From NCBI RefSeq assembly GCF_003287455.1, contig NZ_PRLC01000008.1, forward strand, positions 62,001-126,000: a DNA stretch of 64,000 nucleotides, written 5' to 3'. Position 1 is the stretch's first letter. Each line of letters begins with the position of its first letter. A program made the position numbers and the translations under genes. Origin of the DNA: Faecalibacterium hattorii (GTDB lineage Bacteria; Bacillota; Clostridia; Oscillospirales; Ruminococcaceae). Below the pieces are notes generated by a model. The model saw only the letters and a list, made by a program, of their open reading frames with translations. It was not told the origin of the DNA and searched no databases. Below, piece by piece: positions 42,786 to 50,954 of the stretch.

Positions 42786-42819
42786 TGTTTTTTCAAAACT
42801 GAGATAGAGGTGTGTTATC

Positions 42820-43656
42820 ATGAGATTAAAAAAAGTATTTGCAGGTGCACTTGCGGCCGCTATGCTGGTATGCGCTGTGGCAGTCCCGGCCTTCGCTGCG
42901 GAAGAGGTGGAACAGGAGAACTGCCTGACCTCCAGCTATGTCCAGATGAACATCCCCTACGCCGACTTCTACAAGGCTGCCGGTGTGGACAACGCATCTA
43001 AGATCGACGCTGTGACCAGCGCCACCAAGAACAAGACCCGTGCGGGCAACCTTGCCGGCGGTTCCTACCACGTCAACGCGGACGGCACCGACATCACCGG
43101 CGTTTCCTTCCCGGTCAAGGTGCTGACCCCGTGGGCGCTGAAGAATGCAAAGCAGGTCACCGATGCCGACAGCTACGACATTACCGTTACCCTGAAGGGC
43201 AAGGAATCCACCACCACCTACACCGGCGCAGATGCCTTGTTTGAGAACGAGAGCTACGCTTACTACAAGCTCAGCGAGACCCCTGCCTACTACATCACCG
43301 CATGGTATAACCTGCTGAGCGGCAAGTGGGAGTTTGGCAAGGTCCACGCCACCGAGACCACCGTAGAGGGCACCACTGTGGAGCTGAATACCAACGGTCA
43401 CCACACCACCTACGAGATGAAAATCTCCGGTTTTGATCTGGACTACAAGGCCAACAAGGTCTACGGCGTAGTTCTGACCACCGCCGATGGCAGTGAGTAC
43501 GGCCTGCATCATGTGACCAACATCTGGCATGGTACCAAGCTGGGCTTCAATGCCGATGATCCTTACTTTGCATCCATCATCGGCAAGACGATTACTCAGA
43601 TCACCTTCTACGCCGCCGACGGCGTGTATGTCCTGCCGGTCAGCGTGGCACTGTGA
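42820..43656 (+). CDS. Secreted Tp47-domain-like protein
   Basis: 278 residues with a clear signal peptide (MRLKKVFAGALAAAMLVCAV, cleavage after AFA). The mature part (VQMNIPYADFYKAAGVDNAS, KIDAVTSATKNKTRAG, then a beta-rich half ending in ITFYAADGVYVLPVSVAL) resembles proteins annotated with the penicillin-binding Tp47 C domain in Clostridia. No lipobox. Its regulation by the same dyad as the iron importer suggests an extracytoplasmic role in metal handling (inference). A terminator follows. The family call is moderate. Confidence 0.6.
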   Translation: MRLKKVFAGALAAAMLVCAVAVPAFAAEEVEQENCLTSSYVQMNIPYADFYKAAGVDNASKIDAVTSATKNKTRAGNLAGGSYHVNADGTDITGVSFPVKVLTPWALKNAKQVTDADSYDITVTLKGKESTTTYTGADALFENESYAYYKLSETPAYYITAWYNLLSGKWEFGKVHATETTVEGTTVELNTNGHHTTYEMKISGFDLDYKANKVYGVVLTTADGSEYGLHHVTNIWHGTKLGFNADDPYFASIIGKTITQITFYAADGVYVLPVSVAL

Positions 43657-43699
43657 ATACACGGGAAGCTGCCTAATTTATTGTAAAATATAACACAAG

Positions 43700-43739
43700 A
43701 CGGCAAGGTTTCTTGATTGCGAGAGACCTTGCCGTTTTA
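43700..43739 (+). terminator. Terminator of the Tp47-like gene
   Basis: ACGGCAAGGT (43700-43709) pairs with ACCTTGCCGT (43726-43735), followed by TTTT. Confidence 0.8.
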
Positions 43740-43756
43740 TAGCAGTCTGCGTCTTT

Positions 43757-43866
43757 AATGCACAAACAGAGGCACGAACTTCGTTCAGAGCGAACGGTGA
43801 CCCCATTACATGAGCAGAGCCCCGCTACTTATTTTTTGCGTCTTAACAATTCGGAAACATTTGTGG
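43757..43866. repeat. Dispersed repeat B, copy 2
   Basis: Inverted copy of 9447-9554; noncoding. Confidence 0.8.
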
Positions 43867-43869
43867 GCG

Positions 43870-43953
43870 AGGCCCCTCCATCTGCTGTCGCAGACCGCGC
43901 TGCCGCTTAAAAGCCCCACTGGGGCTTTCATTGCTCCGCTGCGCTGCGCAAAC
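43870..43953. repeat. Dispersed repeat A, copy 2
   Basis: It has the GCCGCTTAAAAGCCCC / GGGGCTTTCATTGC hairpin core and the CTCCATCTGCTGTCGCAGAC block. It matches 47207-47288 directly and 35641-35716 inverted. Confidence 0.75.
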
Positions 43954-43988
43954 GCGGTCCAACCCCAAAACCTGCTTAGAACGGACGA

Positions 43989-44021
43989 GGAGGAATTGTG
44001 TCAATTTGACATAATTCCTCC
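43989..44021. repeat. Near-perfect 33-base palindrome
   Basis: Two 16-base arms around one base with a single mismatch; the core is GTCAA-T-TTGAC. It belongs with the palindromes at 52919 and 53414, which share the same core, and stands beside repeat C. Confidence 0.6.
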
Positions 44022-44030
44022 CACTACAGA

Positions 44031-44126
44031 GAGAAACAGAGCGTTCCCGACGGGGAACGCCCTGTTGTACATATTGCTATCGTATGTGGATTTTTCAGGG
44101 TGCGTCCGCAGGGGCGCACCCTATTT
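44031..44126. repeat. Dispersed hairpin repeat C, copy 2
   Basis: Inverted copy of 6004-6100 with both hairpins conserved (GCGTTCCC/GGGAACGC at 44041-44060 and CAGGGTGCG with CGCACCCT near 44097-44122). Confidence 0.8.
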
Positions 44127-44162
44127 TTGTTTCATCATGGTTGGGTATCCGTCAAAACGCAT

Positions 44163-45050
44163 TTACCAGTTCTTTTTCTCCTTGGCTGCAACGTGGTTGG
44201 TTTTGCGCTGTTCCACCATCTGGGCGAACCATTCCACCATTGCAGGGTCGTCGTGAGCAAAGAAGGCACTGGTTTTGGTATCCAGTGCGGCGATCCTTTC
44301 CATGTCCTCAGAGGACAGCGTAAAGTCGAACACTTCCAGATTTTCCTGCATCCGCTCCCTGTGGGTGGATTTGGGGATGACCACCACGCCCCGCTGCAAA
44401 TGCCAGCGGAGAATGACCTGTGCCACGGTTTTGCCGTATTTTGCGCCGATTTCTGCCAGCACAGGGTTTGTGAACATCTGACTCCGACCTTCGCCAAAGG
44501 GAGCCCATGCCTCCATCTGAACGCCGTACTTTTCCATCCATTCCTTTGCCTTGCCCTGCTGGTGCAGCGGATGCACCTCTATCTGATTCACCATGGGTTT
44601 GATACGAGCAAAGCTGCACAGATCAACGAGGCGGTCAGGATAAAAATTGGACACGCCAATGGCCCGAATCTTGCCTACCTCATATAGCTCCTCCAAAGCG
44701 TGCCATGCGCCGTAGTAATCAGCAAACGGCTGGTGCAACAAACAAAGGTCCAGATAATCCGTTCGCAGCTTACGCAGGGATTCTAGCACAGATGCCTTGG
44801 CCTCCTTATAACCGTAATGCTCGACCCAAACCTTGGTGGTCAGAAAAATATCTTTGCGATCCACACGGGATTTTTCGATTGCTGTGCCCACCTGCTCTTC
44901 GTTGAAGTAGGCTTGTGCCGTGTCGATGGAGCGGTAGCCCACCTGCAAAGCATCCAGTACACAGCGCTCGCATTCCTCCTGTGAGACCTGATAGACCCCA
45001 TAGCCAAGCTGGGGCATTTTTACGCCGTTATTCAATGTGATATAGTTCAT
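44163..45050 (-). CDS. Aldo/keto reductase
   Basis: 295 residues with the AKR pattern: GYRSIDTAQAYFNEEQVG (Asp, Tyr), TKVW with the catalytic Lys, LLHQPFADYYG (His), GVSNF, and the NADPH loop VIPKSTHRERMQEN. It reduces carbonyl groups with NADPH in the cytoplasm. The start at 45050 has GGAGG. It is the last gene of the MerR-controlled operon, 35 bases after the CMD-cupin gene. Confidence 0.92.
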   Translation of the reverse strand: MNYITLNNGVKMPQLGYGVYQVSQEECERCVLDALQVGYRSIDTAQAYFNEEQVGTAIEKSRVDRKDIFLTTKVWVEHYGYKEAKASVLESLRKLRTDYLDLCLLHQPFADYYGAWHALEELYEVGKIRAIGVSNFYPDRLVDLCSFARIKPMVNQIEVHPLHQQGKAKEWMEKYGVQMEAWAPFGEGRSQMFTNPVLAEIGAKYGKTVAQVILRWHLQRGVVVIPKSTHRERMQENLEVFDFTLSSEDMERIAALDTKTSAFFAHDDPAMVEWFAQMVEQRKTNHVAAKEKKNW

Positions 45051-45085
45051 ATAAAAGCCTCCCTGCTGAGATGATCCTGTGTTTA

Positions 45086-45838
45086 TCACCGCAACTCCTT
45101 ATAGGTTTCTTCCGCCACCGGCTCGCACCACTCGTTAGAGGTGCCTTCGCCGGGCACTCCCACTGCCAGATGAGAGAACCAGCAATCGGGTGCAGCACCG
45201 TGCCAGTGCTTGACCTCCGGGGGAATATTCACCACATCGCCCGGATGCAGCTCCTGCGGCTCCTTGTCCCATTCCTGATAGTAGCCCCGGCCTGCCACGC
45301 AGACAAGGATCTGTCCGCCGCCCTTTGCGGCATGATGGATGTGCCAGTTGTTCCGGCAGCCCGGCTCAAAGGTGACGTTGTAAATGCCAACCTGTGCGGT
45401 GGACAAGGGTGCCAGATAGCTTTTTCCGCTGAAATATTGTGCAAAACCGTCGTTGGATGCACCGATGGGGAACACCATTTCGCTCTGGTGCTTTGCCTTG
45501 GCATCCTCTGCAGCGTCCTCTGCCCAGACCTCCTTTGCCATGCGGAAAGCCGCCCACGCCTTGGGCCAGCCTGCATAAAATGCCGCATGGGTCAGGATCT
45601 CTGCAATCTCAGTCCGGGTAATACCGTTGTTTTTCGCTGCCGTCAGGTGATACCGAAACGAGGAGTCCGTCAGTCCCTGCGCCATCAGTGCTACCACCGT
45701 CACAAGGCTGCGGTCCCGGAGGGAGAGTTTATCCTCTCGGCTCCACACCTGCCCGAATAGTACCTCATCGTTAAGTTCTGCAAATTTTGGTGCAAATTCG
45801 CCCAGAGCATCCCGCCCTGCTGTTTGTTTCACTGCCAT
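45086..45838 (-). CDS. Carboxymuconolactone decarboxylase-like protein fused to a cupin
   Basis: 250 residues. The first half is an AhpD/CMD-type helical domain (SLVTVVALMAQGLTDSSFRY; EIAEILTHAAFYAGWPKAW) without the CxxC of peroxidases. The second half is a cupin with metal-binding His (WHIHHAAKGGGQ and PPEVKHWHGAAP). Fusions of this kind usually sit beside flavin reductases and aldo/keto reductases in redox-stress operons. The ATG overlaps the stop of the flavin reductase gene (TAATG). Confidence 0.87.
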   Translation of the reverse strand: MAVKQTAGRDALGEFAPKFAELNDEVLFGQVWSREDKLSLRDRSLVTVVALMAQGLTDSSFRYHLTAAKNNGITRTEIAEILTHAAFYAGWPKAWAAFRMAKEVWAEDAAEDAKAKHQSEMVFPIGASNDGFAQYFSGKSYLAPLSTAQVGIYNVTFEPGCRNNWHIHHAAKGGGQILVCVAGRGYYQEWDKEPQELHPGDVVNIPPEVKHWHGAAPDCWFSHLAVGVPGEGTSNEWCEPVAEETYKELR

Positions 45839-46218
45839 TATACGTTCCTCCCCATCTCGTAAGCCTGTGCCATGGCAGAGGTGTTTCGCACTGCACCCGG
45901 CTCGTAAACGCCACCTGCTACAAGGACTCCCTTTTCCACGGCACCTTCCACACAGTCTGCATAGCCCCGGAAGCAGGCCAGCGTAGTGTCCGCAGAGGCT
46001 TTTTTCTCGTCTGCCATATCATCCTTGTGGACGCAGGCTCCGCCGTGGGTGCTACAGTAGTAGCAGCCGGAACAGGGAGCCACCTTTTTCTCAGCGACCC
46101 GGATCTTTTCTGCTTTGTGCCCGGCATCCTGCGCTCCACGCAGAAATTCATCGCATAGAATATCAGAGTTACCGCCCTTCCGGGGACTGCCAGACAAAAT
46201 CAATACCTTCTTGCTCAT
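45838..46218 (-). pseudogene. NADPH-dependent FMN reductase-type flavoprotein with internal deletion
   Basis: 126 residues starting MSKKVLILSGSPRKGGNSD (FMN phosphate loop) with CSGCYYC. The sequence then jumps from HKDDMAD straight to EKKASADTTLACFRGYADC. Members of the family are about 180 residues and carry between these points a helix-strand segment with the flavin-ring loop (typically a TPVYF-like motif). That segment is missing in frame, so the product is probably inactive. RBS AAGGAGG and TAATG coupling to the next gene are intact, so translation may still be needed for the operon. Confidence 0.65.
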
Positions 46219-46276
46219 AGGAACCTCCTTGACAGCAGAGTGCATCCGCATTATGATGTTGATAAAGTTTGATTTT

Positions 46277-46307
46277 ATCATACAACTTAAAGCGCACTTT
46301 AAGTCAA
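46277..46307 (-). promoter_or_regulatory. MerR-type promoter with 19-base spacer and operator dyad
   Basis: On the minus strand TTGACT (46307-46302) and TATGAT (46282-46277) are 19 bases apart, the overlong spacing typical of MerR-activated promoters. The dyad ACTTAAAG-CGCA-CTTTAAGT (46285-46304) fills the spacer. Confidence 0.85.
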
Positions 46308-46335
46308 GGGCTTTTTGAAAAAACGGAGGTTTCAG

Positions 46336-46803
46336 ATGATCTATACCGTAGGCGAAATGGCACAAAAGCTGGGCGTACCTGCCTCCACCCTGCGCTACTA
46401 CGACAAAGAAGGGTTACTTCCCTTTGTGGAGCGTTCCTCCGGCGGCATCCGGATGTTCCGGGAAAACGACTTCGAGTGGCTGCAGGTCATCCGCTGCATG
46501 AAAAAAGCCGGAATGTCCATCAAGGATATCCGGCAGTATATTGAGCTTTCCATGCAGGGAGACGACACCATTGACACCCGGCTGGAAATGTTCCGGCATC
46601 AGCGCGAGGTGCTCACCCAGCAGATCCAGCAGTTACAGCACACGCTGGAGACCGTGGAGTATAAATGCTGGTTCTATGAAGCCGCCAAAGCCGCTGGGAC
46701 AGTGGATGTCCCCAGTGCGATGACCGATGCGGATGTGCCGGAGCAGTTCCGTGCCATCCGGCAGGAGCTGCGGGGACAGAAGATGCCGAATGGCGAAAAA
46801 TAA
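46336..46803 (+). CDS. MerR-family transcriptional regulator
   Basis: 155 residues: N-terminal winged HTH (YTVGEMAQKLGVPASTLRYY, then DKEGLLPFVERSSGGIRMF), a second motif (VIRCMKKAGMSIKDIRQYI) and a coiled coil (about 85-120). No conserved metal-binding Cys at the C-terminus, so it resembles MerR proteins sensing organic or oxidative signals. The start at 46336 has GGAGG. It is divergent from the flavin reductase operon and should activate it through the 19-base-spacer promoter. Confidence 0.9.
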   Translation: MIYTVGEMAQKLGVPASTLRYYDKEGLLPFVERSSGGIRMFRENDFEWLQVIRCMKKAGMSIKDIRQYIELSMQGDDTIDTRLEMFRHQREVLTQQIQQLQHTLETVEYKCWFYEAAKAAGTVDVPSAMTDADVPEQFRAIRQELRGQKMPNGEK

Positions 46804-46805
46804 GA

Positions 46806-46841
46806 AATGCCGTTCCAGTTGCTTTTGGAACGGCATTTTTC
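46806..46841. terminator. Bidirectional terminator
   Basis: AAATGCCGTTCCA pairs with TGGAACGGCATTT, with a T run on the plus strand and an A run on the other side. It serves the MerR gene and the convergent small gene. Confidence 0.8.
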
Positions 46842-47093
46842 TTAATCTTCTAACCCATGGCTCCCGGTTACAGTTTTCAAGTATTTCTCCGGGGCGCCAT
46901 TCAGAATCAGCTCGGCATACGCCAGCGGATCATTGTAGATGAGATAGTCCAGTTCCGTCTGCTGCGCCATAGTCATGTCCAGTGCATCCTCGACCCCGGT
47001 GCAGTCGATGGAAATTTTTCTCCCATCCCGGAGCAGCAGTTCCACGCAGTCGGTGTCCATGTTGAATTTGCAGGTTCTTTCATCGTACTTCAT
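46842..47093 (-). CDS. Small conserved hypothetical protein (DUF6061-like)
   Basis: 83 residues: CKFNMDTDCVELLLRDG, ISIDCTGVED and ELDYLIYNDPLAYAELILNG. I recall such proteins from Faecalibacterium and relatives as DUF6061, but the assignment is from memory. It is acidic, without membrane segment. ATG at 47093 follows AAAGGACACGAG. Confidence 0.6.
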   Translation of the reverse strand: MKYDERTCKFNMDTDCVELLLRDGRKISIDCTGVEDALDMTMAQQTELDYLIYNDPLAYAELILNGAPEKYLKTVTGSHGLED

Positions 47094-47206
47094 ACTCGTG
47101 TCCTTTCTGCCTTACGGCACCTTTACAGTTGTGACTTTTGTGATACGTCTTTTTTGATAAGGTTTTGGACACACAGCCGCCGGGAAGGAGCCGGAGCTTG
47201 TCGGGG

Positions 47207-47288
47207 CAAGGCCCCTCCATCTTGCTGGCGCAAGACCACTCTGCCGCTTAAAAGCCCCACTGGGATTTCATTGCTGCGCAACCGCGGC
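47207..47288. repeat. Dispersed repeat A, copy 3
   Basis: It keeps CCCCTCCATCTTGCTG, GCCGCTTAAAAGCCCC and CATTGCTGCGCAACCGCGG. It lies just outside the integrated element. Confidence 0.7.
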
Positions 47289-47317
47289 ATCCTGCTTTCC
47301 GAAGAACACAAAAATCC

Positions 47318-47352
47318 GAACCCTTCTCCTATCGGAAAAAAGTTCGGATTTT
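47318..47352 (-). terminator. Terminator associated with the tRNA-Lys fragment
   Basis: AAATCCGAAC pairs with GTTCGGATTT; on the minus strand it is followed by a T run and lies just after the tRNA fragment's 3' end, as a tRNA terminator would. Confidence 0.6.
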
Positions 47353-47359
47353 GTTGTTG

Positions 47360-47405
47360 TGGTGCACCTCCAGGGACTCGAACCCTTGGCCTACTGATTA
47401 AGAGA
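47360..47405 (-). tRNA. tRNA-Lys(CTT) 3' half, displaced fragment (att site)
   Basis: On the minus strand it begins in the anticodon loop (TCTCTTAATCAG), has the T-arm GGGTTCGAGTCCC and ends in the acceptor strand and ACCA. The 5' half of a tRNA is absent. It is a direct repeat of 58423-58468 (46 bases, three mismatches), so it marks one end of the integrated element. Confidence 0.8.
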
Positions 47406-47780
47406 AACCAACGTGCAACAATCGTCAATTTTCAGAATTGCGTAAATTTGTGTTTTGTATCCGCTGCATTCTTTGCACCTATTATCCCCTCTTGCATCCG
47501 TCATCCAGCTGTTCCGGTGTGCAAAAAGTGTGCAAAAATGTGCAGAGCCAAAATCAGCCCCTTAAAACAGGGATCGGATTTTTATGCAAAGCTGGGAAAA
47601 TGGGCTGGTTTGGCTCGAAAATGGCATCCGCAATTTCACCTGTTTAAACCAAGCATCAAATGTACATCAACAATTACGATTCATGGCAGGGATTTGGACA
47701 ACTGCGATCTCTTATAAATCCAAAGCAGCTCTCTCTATGTGGACTTTTCTGGGTGGAAACACCTAAAAGGTTCACATTTT
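47406..47780. other. Element end region without a gene
   Basis: About 375 bases. Near 47516-47545 there are three GTGCA-A/G repeats (GTGCAAAAAGTGTGCAAAAA), like those near 58300-58360 at the opposite end, consistent with integrase arm sites. No convincing frame. Confidence 0.5.
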
Positions 47781-49145
47781 TTATTTTACCGGCAACCAGA
47801 CCGTTGCTTTTGCTCCGCAGGGGGTGTTCTGCCCGAACACTGCCGTGCCGCCATGGGCGGCGGCGATCTGCTGCACTACATACAGACCAAGGATATGAGG
47901 CGCATTTTCGGTAGGCTCCGCAGCGTTCAGCGCCGCCAGAACGGCAGCCGGATAGCCGATGCCGTCATCCGCCACGGTCAGGCAGAAGCGCTCCCCTACC
48001 TGCCGGGTGTGCACGGTAATGTTCACCGGCTTTGGGTTATGCCGGACGCTGTTGTTCAGCAGGTTTTCCAGCAGCCGTGCCAGCAGCGCCTCATCCACCG
48101 AAAGCACGGTCTGCTCTGCTGGTTCTTCCTGTTCCAGTGTGATCTCGCAGCGCTCTGCCAGTGGGCTTTCGCAGAACTGCGCCACCAGCTGCCGGAACAG
48201 CGGCCCTGCCCGGAGGTCTTTCCGGCGCAGGGGTTGGGCACCGTATTCCAGCTTACTGGTCAGGTTCAGGTCATCAATGAGGGTGCGGAGCTTTTCGCAC
48301 TGGGTGCGGATGCCGGTCGCTTTCTGCCGGGAGCTGTCCGGCAAAAGTGCATCCTGTTCCAGCTGCTCCGCCCAGCCTAAGATCAGCGCCAGCGGGGTGC
48401 GCACGTCATGGCTGACCCCTGCGATCCACTGGGTGCGGGCGTTGTCCCGCCGGGAAAGCATCTCATTTTTGGCTTGCAGCTGCGCCCCGGTCTGGTTCAG
48501 CTTTTCTGCCAGTTCCCCGGCAAAACCGTCGGTAGGCAGCCGGACGGTCTGCCCCTGCGCCAGTGCATCCAGACCGTTTGTCACGGTCTCCAGCCGCTTT
48601 GCCCCCCTCCAACTCAGCCAGAAGCAGAGAACCAGACCCAGCAGCAGCATTCCCAGCGCTGCTGCCGGGAGCACCCGCACCATGCTCAGGGCAAAGTCCG
48701 GTGAGCTGTAAATGCTGTACTTCCACAGGCTCCCCTTTGGCAGCCCGATGACGAACAGTCCGTAGGGTTCTGTCCAGCAGAACACCGGGTAATCCGCCAG
48801 ATACCAGCGGGCAAATTTGGCGATATCGCCGGGAGTGTAGACATGGTTCAGATCCTGCGGCAGACCGTAGCTCCAGCGGATGTTTCCCACATCGTCCAGC
48901 ACCATCGCCCACTCGTAGCCATTCATCCACTCCTGCGGGGTGCGTTCTGCCCCAAAGGCAAGCCCTTCGGCGGTCTCCACCATGGAATCCGCGATCTCGC
49001 TGGATGAATACTCCCGCTGCGGCAGGCGGCAGCCCTCCTGCCAGCCCAGCCAGCCCAGCACCGCAACACCGGAAAACAACAACAGCAGAACGATGCCCAC
49101 CGCCGCCAGCACATACCGCCGAATCAGGCGCACAAAGGTTTTCAT
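47781..49145 (-). CDS. Sensor histidine kinase
   Basis: 454 residues: membrane segments at about 12-34 and 160-182 flank an extracytoplasmic domain, then a HAMP-like linker, the dimerisation helix with ARTQWIAGVSHDVRTPLALI (phospho-His) and an ATPase domain (LLENLLNNSVRHN; VADDGIGYP; GLYVVQQIAAAHGG). It overlaps the response regulator by ATGA. Two-component systems next to lantibiotic-protection ABC genes sense antimicrobial peptides, the probable role here. Confidence 0.9.
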   Translation of the reverse strand: MKTFVRLIRRYVLAAVGIVLLLLFSGVAVLGWLGWQEGCRLPQREYSSSEIADSMVETAEGLAFGAERTPQEWMNGYEWAMVLDDVGNIRWSYGLPQDLNHVYTPGDIAKFARWYLADYPVFCWTEPYGLFVIGLPKGSLWKYSIYSSPDFALSMVRVLPAAALGMLLLGLVLCFWLSWRGAKRLETVTNGLDALAQGQTVRLPTDGFAGELAEKLNQTGAQLQAKNEMLSRRDNARTQWIAGVSHDVRTPLALILGWAEQLEQDALLPDSSRQKATGIRTQCEKLRTLIDDLNLTSKLEYGAQPLRRKDLRAGPLFRQLVAQFCESPLAERCEITLEQEEPAEQTVLSVDEALLARLLENLLNNSVRHNPKPVNITVHTRQVGERFCLTVADDGIGYPAAVLAALNAAEPTENAPHILGLYVVQQIAAAHGGTAVFGQNTPCGAKATVWLPVK

Positions 49146-49861
49146 GCTTCTTCCCCCTTTGTCAGCTTATAGCCAATACCCCGCACCGTCCGCAGAAACT
49201 GCGGCGCACCGGGTTTGGCTTCCAGCTTCTCCCGCAGATGCCGGATATGTACCCCCAGACTGTTCTCGTAGCCATAGTAATCTGCGCCCCAGACCGCCGC
49301 ACAAAGGGCATCGTAGGTAACGATGTGTCCCCGGTTCTCTGCCAATTTCCGCAGCAGCGCCAGCTCGGTAGCGGTCAGCGTCAGTGTTTTGCCCTCTGGC
49401 AGGGTAACAATGGCATCATTCAGGTCTACGCACCGCTCCCCCAGCTGCAAAGGTGCCGGCTTTGTACGGGACAGCTCTGCCCGGTACGCCCGCTGCAAAA
49501 TATGCTGCACCCGCAGCAGTAGCTCCTGCATCAGAAAGGGCTTGGTCAGGTAGTCATCTGCGCCAAGACCCAGCCCGAACAGACGGTCGGCATCCGCATC
49601 CCGTGCGGAGAGGAACAGTGCCGGAACGTCCGCTTTTGCCCGCAACGCCCGGAACAGCGAAAAGCCATCCCCATCCGGCAGGTTGATATCCAAGATCATC
49701 AGCTCTGGCTGCTCTGCCGCAAAACAGGCGCGGGCAGCGGCGCAGCTTTGGGCGGTTTTCAGGCGGCAGTAGCCTGCGCCCCGCAGCTGCTCACACAGCA
49801 GTGCCAGCAGCTCGGCGTTGTCGTCCACAAGCAGGAGCTTTGCATCATAAACGGTATCCAT
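49142..49861 (-). CDS. OmpR-family response regulator
   Basis: 239 residues: receiver domain with DDN near the start, the phospho-acceptor in LMILDINLPDGDG, and YLTKPF; the C-terminal winged helix (LTATELALLRKLAENRGHIV; YENSLGVHIRHLREKL; VRGIGYKL) binds DNA. It is divergent from the ABC genes with 165 bases between, in which TTTAAGG-like repeats (49930-49970) could be its sites. RBS AGGAG. Confidence 0.92.
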   Translation of the reverse strand: MDTVYDAKLLLVDDNAELLALLCEQLRGAGYCRLKTAQSCAAARACFAAEQPELMILDINLPDGDGFSLFRALRAKADVPALFLSARDADADRLFGLGLGADDYLTKPFLMQELLLRVQHILQRAYRAELSRTKPAPLQLGERCVDLNDAIVTLPEGKTLTLTATELALLRKLAENRGHIVTYDALCAAVWGADYYGYENSLGVHIRHLREKLEAKPGAPQFLRTVRGIGYKLTKGEEA

Positions 49862-50026
49862 AAGGGCAGTTCTCCTTTCCCGCCTTTACTATACCACACT
49901 TTTTGCGCCGCAGCGGAAAACACCTGCAAATTTAAGGGTAAATTAAGCTGCGCTTCCGGTCAGTTTAAGGCAGCGGGTGTATTCTGGCATCGTTCCGAAA
50001 ACCATGAATGCGAAAGGAGACCATTT

Positions 50027-50953
50027 ATGAAACCTGTGATCGAGACCCATGCCCTTTGCAAAAACTACCATGGCCGTCCGGTGGTGGATCATTTGAACCT
50101 GACCGTCCCGGAGGGATGTGTTTACGGCTTTTTAGGCCCCAACGGTGCGGGCAAATCCACCACCATGAAGATGCTGCTGGGGCTTGTACACCCCACCGGC
50201 GGCAGCGTGGAACTGCTGGGGCACACCCTAAACGAAGCAAACCGCATTGCCCTGCTGCGGCAGACCGGCAGTCTGATCGAATCCCCCTCCGGTTACCTGC
50301 ACCTGACTGCCCGGGAAAACCTTTCCATCGTGGCTGACTTGAAAGATGTGGACCGGAAGGACATCAGCCGGGTGCTGGAGATCGTGCACCTGACCAAAGA
50401 CGCTGACCGGAAGGTGGGGCAGTATTCCCTTGGCATGAAGCAGCGGCTGGGCATTGCCATGGCGCTGCTGGGCAGCCCCAAACTGCTGATTTTAGATGAA
50501 CCCACCAACGGTCTGGACCCGGCAGGTATTCAGGAGATGCGCAGCCTGATTGCTTCCATGCCCCAGACCACCGGAGCCACCGTGCTGATCTCCAGCCACC
50601 TGCTGGGCGAGATCGAGCAGATGGTGGATCAGGTGGGCATCCTGAACCACGGCAAACTGCTGTTCGAGGGTTCTCTGCAGCAACTGCAAAAGCACAGCCG
50701 GGGCGGCATTCTGCTGCGGGTGCTGGACGCACCCAAAGCCGCAGCCGTCCTGCAGCAGCAGGGAGTAAAAGCCGCTGCACCGGCAAATCAGCCGGGCACC
50801 CTACAGCTTCCCCCGCTGCCGGACGAAGCGTTGGCGGCACTGGTCTGTACCCTTGCCGAAAGCGGCGTGGGCGTAGTTGGACTGACTGCACAGACAAAGA
50901 GCCTTGAGGACATCTTCCTCAGCCTGACCCAGACCAGCGGGGAGGTGGCGTAA
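50027..50953 (+). CDS. ABC transporter ATP-binding protein (lantibiotic-protection type)
   Basis: 308 residues: GPNGAGKSTTMKM, signature YSLGMKQRLGIAMAL, LLILDEPTNGLDP and the His loop ISSHLLGE. A C-terminal extension of about 90 residues follows, as in BcrA/SpaF/NisF-like proteins. With two permeases it would remove a peptide antibiotic from the membrane. The start at 50027 has AAAGGAG. The permease gene starts one base after the stop. Confidence 0.9.
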   Translation: MKPVIETHALCKNYHGRPVVDHLNLTVPEGCVYGFLGPNGAGKSTTMKMLLGLVHPTGGSVELLGHTLNEANRIALLRQTGSLIESPSGYLHLTARENLSIVADLKDVDRKDISRVLEIVHLTKDADRKVGQYSLGMKQRLGIAMALLGSPKLLILDEPTNGLDPAGIQEMRSLIASMPQTTGATVLISSHLLGEIEQMVDQVGILNHGKLLFEGSLQQLQKHSRGGILLRVLDAPKAAAVLQQQGVKAAAPANQPGTLQLPPLPDEALAALVCTLAESGVGVVGLTAQTKSLEDIFLSLTQTSGEVA

Positions 50954-50954
50954 G

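Larger units (their letters stand above)
42620..42788. repeat. Promoter region duplicated (inverted) at 10188-10345
   Basis: It shares the TTGACA promoter block, the GGGG-T5-CCCC hairpin and the flanking GCCTAACC segment with the 10.2 kb region, in opposite orientation. Here the dyad is intact. Confidence 0.75.
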
